DNA of 64,000 nt from a bacterium. Its GTDB lineage: Bacteria; Bacteroidota; Bacteroidia; B-17B0; Aurantibacillaceae. Both the position numbers and the translations under genes were made by a program. Shown here piece after piece: positions 24,671-32,806 of the stretch. The notes beneath the pieces were generated by a model. The model was not told the origin of the DNA and searched no databases. It was given only the letters and a program-made list of their open reading frames with translations. The DNA lies in contig JAQSCW010000050.1 in the NCBI GenBank assembly GCA_029945625.1, positions 1 through 64,000 on the forward strand, in the 5' to 3' direction. How positions within the stretch are numbered: position 1 is the first letter of the stretch; every line of letters begins with the position of its first letter.

Positions 24671-24904
24671 CTATCCTCCCGAAAAAGGAGGCAATAAGGC
24701 CACCACATCTGCGTCTTTTAATACCGTATTACCTTCTGTCAAAACTTTATTCACCGCCAGTTTGTAATTTGCCAACGCTAAGTTAGGAAATTGTTTGTGC
24801 AGTACTTGCACTAATTCCACAGTGCTACTCGCTTTTGTGACAGTTAATTTGTCTGCTCCGGTAATCTCGCTAAGCTGTCCGAATAGTAATACTTCAATTG
24901 CCAT
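24671..24904 (-). CDS. moaD: Molybdopterin synthase sulfur carrier MoaD
   Basis: This 77-residue ubiquitin-like protein ends in PPFSGG; the terminal Gly-Gly is adenylated by MoeB and thiocarboxylated. LLFGQLSEITG at the start and DVVALLPPFSGG at the end match the family, and the length is normal. The start codon lies inside the end of mobA (11-bp overlap). Confidence 0.93.
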   Translation of the reverse strand: MAIEVLLFGQLSEITGADKLTVTKASSTVELVQVLHKQFPNLALANYKLAVNKVLTEGNTVLKDADVVALLPPFSGG

Positions 24905-25496
24905 GCTGTGCTATATTTAGTGCCTTATTCAAATCGTATTTCGTATTGATATTGGTAAATAATTTTTCATTAAAAAGCGAATTTTCATCCACTCGGAGCG
25001 TATTGGTTTTAAAATGATCAATAAGAAGCTGAAGTTTAAAAATATTTTTTTTGATCAAGTTCTGCCATTCAGGAGCACATGCTGTGTCGTAAATTCCAAA
25101 AAGGGGTTCTAATTTATCTTTGAAAAGCGGAACGGTGATCTGTGAATGGTGTGACTGTTCAATTAGATACTCAATTGCATCCGTGGTCACAAAGGGCATG
25201 TCGCAACTAACTATAAAATTACTTTCGGCGTCACTGTGGGCCAATGCCGCGTGAATACCTCCGGCCGGACCCGCATCTTTGATTTGGTCGCAGATTACCG
25301 GATAACCAAAGACATTGTAATTGGAATTGTTTGCCACAATCACCAAGTTATTGACTGTGGGCCTAAGTTGTGCGATCACGTGTTCGATAATGGCTTTGCC
25401 TTTAAATTCAAGCAGCCCTTTATCGCTTCCCATGCGCGAACTTCTTCCTCCCGCCAGAATGTATCCGTTTATTTTCTTATGAGTATTTCCAGTCAT
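24894..25496 (-). CDS. mobA: Molybdenum cofactor guanylyltransferase MobA
   Basis: This 200-residue protein has the signature loop LAGGRSSRMGSDKGLLEFKGK near the N-terminus, which binds GTP, and the metal-binding region FIVSCDMPFV. It adds GMP to the cofactor to give the guanine-dinucleotide form used by DMSO-reductase-family enzymes. Overlaps and abutting ends with moaD and the TSUP gene show an operon. Its presence suggests the cell has a bis-MGD enzyme, none of which is in this window. Confidence 0.92.
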   Translation of the reverse strand: MTGNTHKKINGYILAGGRSSRMGSDKGLLEFKGKAIIEHVIAQLRPTVNNLVIVANNSNYNVFGYPVICDQIKDAGPAGGIHAALAHSDAESNFIVSCDMPFVTTDAIEYLIEQSHHSQITVPLFKDKLEPLFGIYDTACAPEWQNLIKKNIFKLQLLIDHFKTNTLRVDENSLFNEKLFTNINTKYDLNKALNIAQHGN

Positions 25497-26231
25497 TTAT
25501 GTAAAGAGTAATTTTACCGACGCGAGAATCAGTACCAAAGCTAAAAATTTATTAAGCAAGGCATTTTCAAATTTCTTCGCCCCAAAGTAGGCCCCCAGAC
25601 TTCCACCCAGAACAGCAATGATGATCATGAGGGCGGTTTCTGATTTGTAGGCAAAACCTTGGATAAAAAGTCCACCCAAACCTGCCACTGAATTTACGAA
25701 AATAAAAAGAGCCGATACTGCGGCTGTTTTTTTCATGTCGGCCCAATGCAGAAGTAAAATAACCGGACTCAAAATAATTCCTCCGCCAATTCCTATTAAA
25801 CCCGAAAACAGACCTATTAAAGCACCGATAAATAATGAAAGCAAAAGTTGCTGTTTTGCGATGAGGTGTTTTGCGCGAAATTCAACTCCCAGAAGCCGGA
25901 TAACGGAAAACAGTAAAAGAACTGCCAGAATCTTTTTATAAAGTCCGGCATCGATCGTAATTAAACCCCCAATGAATGCAGCAGGAACAGATGCCAAGGC
26001 AAATGGCCAAAACAAGGTCCACACAAAATGACCGTTTCTATAATATTGAACAAAGGCGATGAAAGAAACCACAATATTTAAGAGAAGCGCTGTAGAGCGC
26101 ATGGTTTCAGGCACAAACGAAAAAAAGGCCATCAAGGCCAGATAGCCGCTTGCCCCGCCGTGCCCCACCGTGGAATAAAGAAAGGCGATGACAAAAAGAA
26201 AAAAATAAAAAAGCAAAAGCGAAGCGGACAT
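25497..26231 (-). CDS. TSUP-family (TauE/SafE) anion exporter or importer
   Basis: This 244-residue integral membrane protein has about eight hydrophobic segments and the two-fold repeat of TSUP proteins (STVGHGGASGYLALMAFF in the first half, GLFSGLIGIGGGIILSPVIL in the second). Family members move sulfite, sulfonates or other sulfur-containing anions. It abuts mobA with no gap and lies 57 bp after moeA. Placement inside a cofactor operon suggests sulfur-anion traffic tied to a molybdoenzyme such as a sulfite-oxidising one; molybdate is a less likely substrate. ATG 26231 is preferred over an in-frame TTG at 26240. Confidence 0.82.
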   Translation of the reverse strand: MSASLLLFYFFLFVIAFLYSTVGHGGASGYLALMAFFSFVPETMRSTALLLNIVVSFIAFVQYYRNGHFVWTLFWPFALASVPAAFIGGLITIDAGLYKKILAVLLLFSVIRLLGVEFRAKHLIAKQQLLLSLFIGALIGLFSGLIGIGGGIILSPVILLLHWADMKKTAAVSALFIFVNSVAGLGGLFIQGFAYKSETALMIIIAVLGGSLGAYFGAKKFENALLNKFLALVLILASVKLLFT

Positions 26232-26288
26232 AAGAACCAATTTATATAAACTAAAGGTACATTATTGGTAGTCGAGATGTGTGAAAAT

Positions 26289-27494
26289 TTATTTTTGAAT
26301 AAGTAGTGGTTGGAATAGTGGATGAACTTCAACAAGTGATCCTCTTTCAAATTCGTTTTTTTCTTCCTCAAGTTGGATGATACAGTCGGCTGCCGCAAAT
26401 GAATTCATTAAGTAAGATTCTTGTGCGGGAAGCACTTCTACTTCGTGCCCATGAATTTTTCCTTTTAAAAAATGTGTAAGGCCGGGTTTTTTACTGTATG
26501 CCTTACGGAGTGGAAGAAGAATTTTTGACCTCGTATTTACCGGGATGCCCATGAGTTGCAGAAGACTAGGCATTACGTATTCGTAATAGCATGTTAATAC
26601 TGCAGCGGGGTTGCCGGGCAAACCAAAAAAAAGACGCTTCCCTTTCCTTCCAAAATATAAGGGCTTTCCGGGCTTCTGTTTTACCTTGTGAAAGATCTTC
26701 TCTACGCCGCAATTTTTCAAGGACTGTTCAACATAATCGTGATCGCCAACAGAAACGCCGCCAGAGAGGAGCATCACGTCGCAGTGCGAAAGATGTTCTT
26801 GAATAAGTTTCGTGGTCTGCGCTTCATCGTCATCTACGCATACCATAAAGGCGGGCTTGATATGTAATTCCCTTAGGGCCGCATTTAAACTGTAGGAATT
26901 ACTTTCATAAATTTTACCGGGAAGAAGCGCCAGACCGGGGGAGCTGAGTTCTTTACCTGTATTAATGATGCCAACTCTGGGTACGCGGAACGTCATCACC
27001 TGCGAAACCCCCAGTCCCGCCATAAATCCTGCAATTCCCGGGCTAATTCTTGTTCCGGCTTTTAATACCAGCTCACCTTTTTTTGTTTGAGAACCTTTCA
27101 GCCGGATGTTTGCGCCCACTTTCAGTTGCGAGTCTTCAATATAGATATGACCTTCTTTTACCCGTACTTTTTCCTGCATCACTATGGTATCGCATCCTTT
27201 GGGCACTTGTGCACCGGTGTAAATGCGAAATGCTGTTTGGGGCAACAGTTTATGTTGAGGAAAAACTCCGGCGGCAATTTCACCCATAATAGCAAGAGAA
27301 GTGTTTGCATTGAAGTCTGCATAGTTAAAGGCGTAACCATCCATGGCCGATTGATCAAAGGGAGGCACATCAGTAGTTGACTCCAGATCTTCTGCCATAA
27401 CGCGTCCATTTGCCTCATAAAGGGGAGTGGAAATGGGTTCAAGCAGGGAGGTATTTGCCTGTATCAATTGCCTGGCTTCTGAAACGGAGATCAC
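26289..27494 (-). CDS. moeA: Molybdopterin molybdotransferase MoeA
   Basis: This 401-residue protein has the normal MoeA domain order. N-terminal ISVSEARQLI is followed by ESTTDVPPFDQSAMDGYAF and TGAQVPKGCDTIVMQE. The molybdopterin-binding domain carries LLSGGVSVGDHDYVE and FGLPGNPAAVLTCYYEYV. A C-terminal barrel completes it. It inserts molybdate into adenylylated molybdopterin. As the first gene of the minus-strand cofactor operon, it has a TATATTTG promoter box 42 nt upstream. Confidence 0.94.
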   Translation of the reverse strand: MISVSEARQLIQANTSLLEPISTPLYEANGRVMAEDLESTTDVPPFDQSAMDGYAFNYADFNANTSLAIMGEIAAGVFPQHKLLPQTAFRIYTGAQVPKGCDTIVMQEKVRVKEGHIYIEDSQLKVGANIRLKGSQTKKGELVLKAGTRISPGIAGFMAGLGVSQVMTFRVPRVGIINTGKELSSPGLALLPGKIYESNSYSLNAALRELHIKPAFMVCVDDDEAQTTKLIQEHLSHCDVMLLSGGVSVGDHDYVEQSLKNCGVEKIFHKVKQKPGKPLYFGRKGKRLFFGLPGNPAAVLTCYYEYVMPSLLQLMGIPVNTRSKILLPLRKAYSKKPGLTHFLKGKIHGHEVEVLPAQESYLMNSFAAADCIIQLEEEKNEFERGSLVEVHPLFQPLLIQK

Positions 27495-27535
27495 GAGGTT
27501 CTATTTTGTATAATGAAATTCTTCAATAAAGAATA

Positions 27536-27543
27536 CAAATATA
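27536..27543 (-). promoter_or_regulatory. Bacteroidota -7 promoter box of the molybdenum-cofactor operon
   Basis: On the minus strand it reads TATATTTG, an exact TAnnTTTG match, 42 nt before the moeA start. The remainder of the 216-bp gap to the peroxidase gene has no sure feature; a plus-strand frame at 27545-27751 is doubtful. Confidence 0.45.
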
Positions 27544-27710
27544 GGTGTTGAAGGGGATATTGCTGAACAATCCTACAGATCCTGCGGGTAAAAAAAGGCG
27601 AGTAATTTGTGGCGGGGGACGTTACGGCAAATGGAAATTGCCAGGAAATCCAATCGCCATGTTCGCAGCCATTTCAATAGAGCACCTCTTAAGAAGAATG
27701 AACAAGGAAT

Positions 27711-28805
27711 TTACCTTGGCACAAAGGGGTTACTATAATTTACGTCGGTAAGCACGGTTGGATCACTTAGCGTTTTTAAGAAATCTACCAGGCTCTTTTT
27801 TTCAGCAGCACTCAAATTTAATTGTTGAGGTGCGCCGCCCGTGCCGTTAGTTGATCTTAAAATAAAATCAAGATTGGGATTATTTTTTATACCCGAGTCG
27901 TAATGATCTACCACTTCTTCCAGCGTTTTAAACCTGCCGTCATGCATATAGGGAGACGTAAATTCAATGTTTAGGAGAACAGGCATCATAAATGCGCCTT
28001 CGTCTTTTGCATTATGGGAGATGGCTCCGACACCTAAATCGGAGTTAGTAACATCTAAGCCAATGTTATGACTTTCGTTGGTACTGCCGTAACCCCCGGT
28101 ATTAGAAGCGAACTTATCATTTTCAACATGATGGCATTGCGAACATTTGGCTTTCCCAAAAAACAAGGTTTTTCCAAGAGTCTCCGATTCGCTCAAAAAT
28201 GCAGCTCCTTGCTGACTCATTTTAAACTTGCTATTAGAGAAATTAAAGTTCTTGAGGAATTCGGCAAGCGCCATTTTGATCATGGAGCTGTCTATTTTTT
28301 TTGCATTTGGAAACGCATACGGAAAGAGGTGAACGTAGTAATCGGTTCGTGCAATGCGATCAATTAGCAAGGGAACGTCTTGTGTATTCATTTCCACTTT
28401 ATCTCTCACAGGTCTGAACACCAAATCCTGCAAAGAATTGGAGCGTCCGTCCCAAAAAAGACGGCTGTTTCTGGCAAAGATAGAAGGCGTATTGCGTTTG
28501 GTATGAAGGTTATTGGTACCGGGACTGAATTGTAAATTATCGCAAAACGCATGCTCCTGCTGGTGGCAACTTCCGCACGCAATATTTTTATTGGACGAAA
28601 GGTCTTTGTCGTAGAAAAGCACTCGTCCCAATGCCGCCAGGTAATCGTTTTGCGAAGCAGGGTAATCCACCGGCTTTTCAGGAAGCAGAGGCACTTCGTT
28701 TGAATCACTAATCAAAGGATTAACTACAGTGGGTTTTTTGCAAAAAGTAAAGGAGAGTGCCACTAGACAAACTGCAATGAGTGAAAATGCATTTTTTAGT
28801 TTCAT
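27711..28805 (-). CDS. Di-heme cytochrome c peroxidase (CcpA/MauG family)
   Basis: This 364-residue exported protein may be a lipoprotein (LSFTFC). Two heme c motifs mark the two cytochrome domains: CGSCHQQEH near residue 78 and CSQCHHVEN near 220. It also has GRVLFYDKDLSSNKN, LFWDGRSNSLQDLV and YMHDGRFKTLEEVVDHYD, all typical of bacterial di-heme peroxidases. Such enzymes reduce hydrogen peroxide in the periplasm using electrons from small cytochromes or cupredoxins. Small c-type cytochromes are encoded at 15.3-17.2 kb. It lies upstream of moeA on the same strand. Confidence 0.93.
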   Translation of the reverse strand: MKLKNAFSLIAVCLVALSFTFCKKPTVVNPLISDSNEVPLLPEKPVDYPASQNDYLAALGRVLFYDKDLSSNKNIACGSCHQQEHAFCDNLQFSPGTNNLHTKRNTPSIFARNSRLFWDGRSNSLQDLVFRPVRDKVEMNTQDVPLLIDRIARTDYYVHLFPYAFPNAKKIDSSMIKMALAEFLKNFNFSNSKFKMSQQGAAFLSESETLGKTLFFGKAKCSQCHHVENDKFASNTGGYGSTNESHNIGLDVTNSDLGVGAISHNAKDEGAFMMPVLLNIEFTSPYMHDGRFKTLEEVVDHYDSGIKNNPNLDFILRSTNGTGGAPQQLNLSAAEKKSLVDFLKTLSDPTVLTDVNYSNPFVPR

Positions 28806-29006
28806 GGTGGTTTTGCTTTAAAATTAATTCTATTAGTAGAACCTAAATTTTGTTTGAGGGCAGGGTCATTTCTTTCTTACAACTAAAATTAAGGGTTTTT
28901 AGTGTAATAACAAGTAAAAACATATGTTAAATCTGCGAATGATGTCGAATTTATAACGGAAAACAAAAGCCCTCCCAAATTAACGGAAAGGCTTTTTCTA
29001 CTTCAT

Positions 29007-29184
29007 TGTGACCCCGAGAGGATTAGCTCCGCTGTTCCTCTCTAGTACGAGTTGCAAATTCAAAATGTGTCCTCCTACGGAGGTCATTTTTGATGTATAT
29101 CCCTGCGCTCAAAAGCGAGCTTTTTCGCTTAGAGATACACATCAAAAAGCCTACGCTAGCGCGTAGGCCATTTTGCATTCACCC
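29007..29184. repeat. Palindrome-rich element bounded by a tRNA 3'-end duplication
   Basis: Bases 29007-29024 repeat exactly the 18 bases 29185-29202, which are the 3' end of tRNA-Arg(CCG) plus flank. The 160 bases between hold nested inverted repeats: 29087-29100 with 29135-29148, an inner AAGCGA/TCGCTT hairpin, and CCTACGC/GCGTAGG at 29150-29167. No frame of note is inside. The layout resembles a tiny tRNA-targeted insertion with att-like ends. The gap 28806-29006 has no recognised feature. Confidence 0.65.
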
Positions 29185-29186
29185 TG

Positions 29187-29260
29187 TGACCCCGAGAGGA
29201 TTCGAACCTCCAACCAACAGAACCGGAATCTGTCATTCTATCCAGTTGAACTACGGAGCC
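29187..29260 (-). tRNA. tRNA-Arg, anticodon CCG
   Basis: Read on the minus strand, it has acceptor GGCTCCG pairing with CGGGGTC (two G-T pairs), D arm GTTC..GAAT, an anticodon loop TTCCGGT with CCG at the centre, T arm GGAGG-TTCGAAT-CCTCT and discriminator A. It is 74 nt without CCA. It decodes CGG. Its 3' end is duplicated 178 bp away at 29007-29024. Confidence 0.92.
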
Positions 29261-29350
29261 AAATGTCCCGCAAATATAGCACCATTATTTGTGTTGAGAA
29301 TGTAATATTGTAGTAAATTTAGCGTTAGTATTCTTTGTGAATCTTGCTAT

Positions 29351-31714
29351 ATGACTAAACTGCTCTTTTTTGTTTTCACACTTTGTTCTATTGGACTTTT
29401 TGCCCAAATCGGTCCCAGAGGCTGGGAAGATCATCTGAGCATTAATTCCAGTAATACCTTGTGTAAAGCCGGCTCAAAAATTTATGCCTCCAATTACGCA
29501 GGCATCATTACTTTCGATGAAAAAGAATGGAGTCCAAGAGCCATCACTAAAATAAACGGACTCAGTGACGTGGGTATTCGCTTGTTACGCAGCAATCCCT
29601 ATGATCAAAAGGTGTTAGTGATCTACGACAATTGTAATATTGATGTGATCGATGGCAATGGTAACATTAAAAATTATCCCGACTTCAAACTCAAAGCACT
29701 TAACGGTAAAAAATTGGTGAATGAAGTTACCTTTAATAAACAGCTCGCGTATTTGGCGTGCGGCTTTGGAATTGTATTGTTTGATACCGATAAGATGGAG
29801 ATCAAAGACACCTATATCATCGGGCCAAATGCATCTAATATGGAGATCTTTCAAGTGGCACTCAACGACTCCCTTATTTTTGCTGCCACTCCCAATGGCA
29901 TCTACCGCTCAAACTATAAATCGAAAGCGCTTAATAATTATCAAAACTGGAAATACGATACCCTTCAGCTTCCGCGCGGACACTATGCCGGAATTGTGAA
30001 TGCCGCAGGAAGAATCTTAACGCCTTACACTCCCAGTAATGTTGATGCAAGCAAGAAGGGGAAGGACACCCTATATGCTTTGAATGAGCAGAATTTATGG
30101 GAAAAATATAAACCCATGGCAACGGTGGGCCAAACCATCGTTCGAATGGGACCTACTTTTCAAGACATGTTTTCTACGGTTGACATGCTTGGCCTAGTAG
30201 TGAATAAAGTGGCGGATGGGTCTATTGTGACGCATATAAATAGTTTTAACGGAGAAGTTGATTACGGAACCTTGCGTGATGCCGTAATTGGGAAAGACTA
30301 CACCGGAAACATTTCCTACTGGCTCTCCGATTACCATTTTGGTTTGTTTCAAACGTACGGGGTATACCCGTATTTTCTTCAAAATAAGGTGACCCGAAAC
30401 GGCACCAACAGAAGCGCGATAGGAAACATTGATGTGTATAAAGGCAAAGTGGCCGTATCGCCATCGCTGATGGAAAATGCCGGTATCGGACGCTACCTCA
30501 CCGAAGGCATTAATCTTCTCGTGAATAAAGAATGGGGCTATTTGCCAACCTTGGATCAAAACGGAAAGGCGATGACAGACGTAACTTCTGTCTTGTTTGA
30601 CCGAAAAGATGTCAGCAAAATGTGGGTCTGTTCCTGGAACAACGGCGTGGCACTTTACAAAGATAATAAACAAGTGAAACTGTATATCCCTTCCAATACC
30701 CCGGGCATGCCCATTGCAGCCGATGGGCTTCCACGCTGCCAAGGATTAAGTATGGATAAGGATGGCAATGTGTGGTTCGCTCATAGCGATCAAAAAGTAA
30801 ATTTGGGAGTTATAAAAAAAGATGGCTCTTATCAGAGTTTTGAATTTAGTTCGGGAAGCTTTACACGCAAAACCTATGTGGACAAAAACGGATATGTGTG
30901 GCTGCTCCATGAACGTGACGGTGGTATCACAGTGTTTAAACCTGAGTTGAAAGGAAACACATTTTCAAGTCCTACCGCCACTGTTAATTATAAAATACTT
31001 GATAATTCGCCGGGCACCGGAAATCTTCAATCTAACTCCGTAAGAGCTTATGCCGAAGATCAGGATGGGAGAATATGGATAGGAACCAATGAAGGAATTA
31101 GTGTTTTCTATAATTCGAGCGCTATTTTTAGCGGAGGCGATTACGATTCTCAACCCATCAAAATTGTGCAGGATGGAAACGTAGAGTTGCTATTGAGCAA
31201 GGAAGCGGTTACTTCTATTGTGGTGGATGGTGCAAACAATAAATGGGTAGGTACGCTTAACGGGGGAGTGTATTGTTTCAGTCCCGATGGCATCACTCAG
31301 ATTTATCATTTTACAGAGGAAAATAGTTCCTTGTATTCAAACACCATCATTGATCTTAATTACGACGAGCTCACCGGCGATGTGTTTATTGGCACCGATG
31401 TTTGTCTCCAGTCGTTCAGAAGTATTATTGTGGCGGGCGAACAGGAATACAGCAATGTGTATGCTTATCCCAACCCCGTGAAACCCGGCTATCAGGGCAC
31501 TGTACTGGTGCGGGGGTTGGTCGATAATTCCATTGTGAAGGTCACCGATGAAAGCGGCAACTTGGTGTGGGAAGTCAAATCCAACGGCGGCCAGATTGAA
31601 TGGCCTGTTACCACCTTAAACGGAACCCGCGTGGTCTCGGGCGTTTACGTGATATATGCCTCTTCTACCAACGGCGAATTGAAGGCGTTAACAAAAGTGC
31701 TGGTGGTGAATTAA
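29351..31714 (+). CDS. porZ: Type IX secretion factor PorZ
   Basis: This 787-residue exported protein has a signal peptide ending LFAQIG. The N-terminal segment GPRGWEDHLSINSSN is followed by two seven-bladed propeller regions, the second built from two-component-regulator-type blades (VWFAHSDQKV, IWIGTNEGISVFYNSS, KWVGTLNGGVYCF, VFIGTDVCLQSF). A T9SS-type C-terminal domain completes it (YAYPNPVKPGY...GVYVIYAS...KVLVVN). PorZ sits at the cell surface and takes part in attaching cargo to anionic LPS. The stop codon shares one base with the recO start. It provides machinery for the seven T9SS-tailed proteins here, PorZ included. Confidence 0.88.
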   Translation: MTKLLFFVFTLCSIGLFAQIGPRGWEDHLSINSSNTLCKAGSKIYASNYAGIITFDEKEWSPRAITKINGLSDVGIRLLRSNPYDQKVLVIYDNCNIDVIDGNGNIKNYPDFKLKALNGKKLVNEVTFNKQLAYLACGFGIVLFDTDKMEIKDTYIIGPNASNMEIFQVALNDSLIFAATPNGIYRSNYKSKALNNYQNWKYDTLQLPRGHYAGIVNAAGRILTPYTPSNVDASKKGKDTLYALNEQNLWEKYKPMATVGQTIVRMGPTFQDMFSTVDMLGLVVNKVADGSIVTHINSFNGEVDYGTLRDAVIGKDYTGNISYWLSDYHFGLFQTYGVYPYFLQNKVTRNGTNRSAIGNIDVYKGKVAVSPSLMENAGIGRYLTEGINLLVNKEWGYLPTLDQNGKAMTDVTSVLFDRKDVSKMWVCSWNNGVALYKDNKQVKLYIPSNTPGMPIAADGLPRCQGLSMDKDGNVWFAHSDQKVNLGVIKKDGSYQSFEFSSGSFTRKTYVDKNGYVWLLHERDGGITVFKPELKGNTFSSPTATVNYKILDNSPGTGNLQSNSVRAYAEDQDGRIWIGTNEGISVFYNSSAIFSGGDYDSQPIKIVQDGNVELLLSKEAVTSIVVDGANNKWVGTLNGGVYCFSPDGITQIYHFTEENSSLYSNTIIDLNYDELTGDVFIGTDVCLQSFRSIIVAGEQEYSNVYAYPNPVKPGYQGTVLVRGLVDNSIVKVTDESGNLVWEVKSNGGQIEWPVTTLNGTRVVSGVYVIYASSTNGELKALTKVLVVN

Positions 31715-32433
31715 TGCGGGTGTCAGACAAAGCCATCGTGCTACAATCCATTAAACACGGTGATCATAAATACCTCCTCAAATTATTTACTTCTCATCAT
31801 GGCTTGGTCACTGCGGCCGTTTCGGTGAGCAAAAGCCTTACCTCCAAAATTCGCCCGGGCAGCATTCAGGTGCTTCATCTGTTGGATGTGGAATTGATCT
31901 TAAAACAAAACAAAGAAATTTGTCAGCTTACCGAGGCAAGTTGTTATTATTCGGCAACCGGCATCTCGGGCTCCATGATCAAACTCAGCATCGCACAATT
32001 CTTAAATGAAGTGATGATAAAGTCATTGAAAGAACAAGGCCCTAATGCACATCTTTATGAATTTATTGAACACGTGATCCGTTACTTGAGCGAGGCCGAA
32101 GACGAGTACCTGAATCTGCACCTGTATTTTATGCTGGAATTGTGCACCTATCTCGGCTTTGAACCGCAAAATAATTATGATCTCAAAGACCGCTATTTTG
32201 ATTGCCGTGAAGGTAAATTTTCAAACTTTGAACTTGCTTTTCCCCTTGGCCTGAGTTCGGGCGATTCGGAAGTATTTTCGGGCTTTCTCAAAACCAATAG
32301 CCTCACCACCAAAATAAGCACCGCGCAGCGACAAATGTTGCTCGACATTCTGTTGGCATACTACCGCCTACACGTGCCCGGCTTTAACGAGGTAAAGAGT
32401 CTGGAAGTGCTGAAAGAGGTAACCAGGGCTTAG
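31714..32433 (+). CDS. recO: DNA repair protein RecO
   Basis: This 239-residue protein has an N-terminal OB-fold (VSDKAIVLQSIKHGDHKYLLKLFTSHHGLVTA) followed by a helical domain with LHLYFMLELCTYLGFEPQNN. It helps load RecA at gaps by working with RecR. ATG 31714 overlaps the porZ stop by one base; the longer in-frame extension upstream is only an alternate reading of porZ. As in many Bacteroidota, the zinc-finger cysteines of other RecO proteins are missing, replaced by DLKDRYFDCREGKF. Confidence 0.92.
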   Translation: MRVSDKAIVLQSIKHGDHKYLLKLFTSHHGLVTAAVSVSKSLTSKIRPGSIQVLHLLDVELILKQNKEICQLTEASCYYSATGISGSMIKLSIAQFLNEVMIKSLKEQGPNAHLYEFIEHVIRYLSEAEDEYLNLHLYFMLELCTYLGFEPQNNYDLKDRYFDCREGKFSNFELAFPLGLSSGDSEVFSGFLKTNSLTTKISTAQRQMLLDILLAYYRLHVPGFNEVKSLEVLKEVTRA

Positions 32434-32436
32434 GGC

Positions 32437-32469
32437 AAAAAAAAACCGTTCGGGTTTCCCAAAACGGCT
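32437..32469 (-). terminator. Rho-independent terminator of rpmH
   Basis: On the minus strand CCGTT pairs with AACGG around an inner GGG/CCC pairing, followed by a run of nine T. It lies 20 bp beyond the rpmH stop and directly after the recO stop, so it may also attenuate recO read-through from the other side. Confidence 0.8.
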
Positions 32470-32488
32470 TCACATCTGTTAGAAATTT

Positions 32489-32644
32489 CTATTTATGGGT
32501 GCTTTCGCTGCTCACAGTTAATCGCGTGCGACCTTTTGCACGACGCGATGCTAATACCCGACGGCCATTTGCTGTAGCCATGCGCTCTCTGAACCCGTGT
32601 TTGTTCTTTCTCTTGCGTTGCGATGGTTGGAAGGTACGTTTCAT
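32489..32644 (-). CDS. rpmH: 50S ribosomal protein L34
   Basis: This 51-residue basic protein begins [18 protein letters not shown], followed by [21 protein letters not shown], the unmistakable L34 signature, and ends [12 protein letters not shown]34 is a small structural protein of the large ribosomal subunit. The gene stands alone here, away from rnpA and dnaA, and has its own complete promoter and terminator. Confidence 0.97.
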   Translation of the reverse strand: MKRTFQPSQRKRKNKHGFRERMATANGRRVLASRRAKGRTRLTVSSESTHK

Positions 32645-32687
32645 AGTCGTTTATATTAAAATTGTTCTTGTTCTTAAAAATGGAGTG

Positions 32688-32718
32688 CAAATATAGGGGT
32701 AATTTTTGTTTCCCCAAA
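32688..32718 (-). promoter_or_regulatory. Complete Bacteroidota promoter of rpmH
   Basis: On the minus strand TTTG (32715-32718) is followed after 19 bases by TATATTTG (32688-32695), matching the housekeeping sigma consensus TTTG-N19-TAnnTTTG. The predicted leader is about 40 nt. Confidence 0.7.
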
Positions 32719-32790
32719 TATTATTTCCCGAAAAAGGCTTTTTTGGCCTCCAAAATTACATTTAAATGACATAAAAAGGAATTAATCATC

Positions 32791-32798
32791 TAATTTTG
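32791..32798 (+). promoter_or_regulatory. Bacteroidota -7 promoter box of the ABC exporter gene
   Basis: TAATTTTG fits TAnnTTTG and ends eight bases before ATG 32807, so the message is leaderless or nearly so. Confidence 0.5.
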
Positions 32799-32806
32799 TG
32801 GCCTCT

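Noticed and set aside
27495-27710. Molybdenum-cofactor riboswitch upstream of moeA
   Set aside because: I could not find the conserved pairing pattern of that RNA class, and it is not typical of this phylum.
27545-27751. GTG-started 68-codon frame on the plus strand between moeA and the peroxidase gene
   Set aside because: It overlaps the end of the peroxidase gene, has no recognised family and no promoter; its Gly-rich GNPIAMFAAISIEHLL segment looks protein-like, but that is not enough to call a gene.
30194-30742. 182-codon frame antisense to porZ
   Set aside because: It lies wholly within a well-supported long gene and has no family features.
31600-31713. N-terminal extension of RecO
   Set aside because: These codons lie inside the end of porZ in another frame; RecO homology starts at the ATG at 31714.
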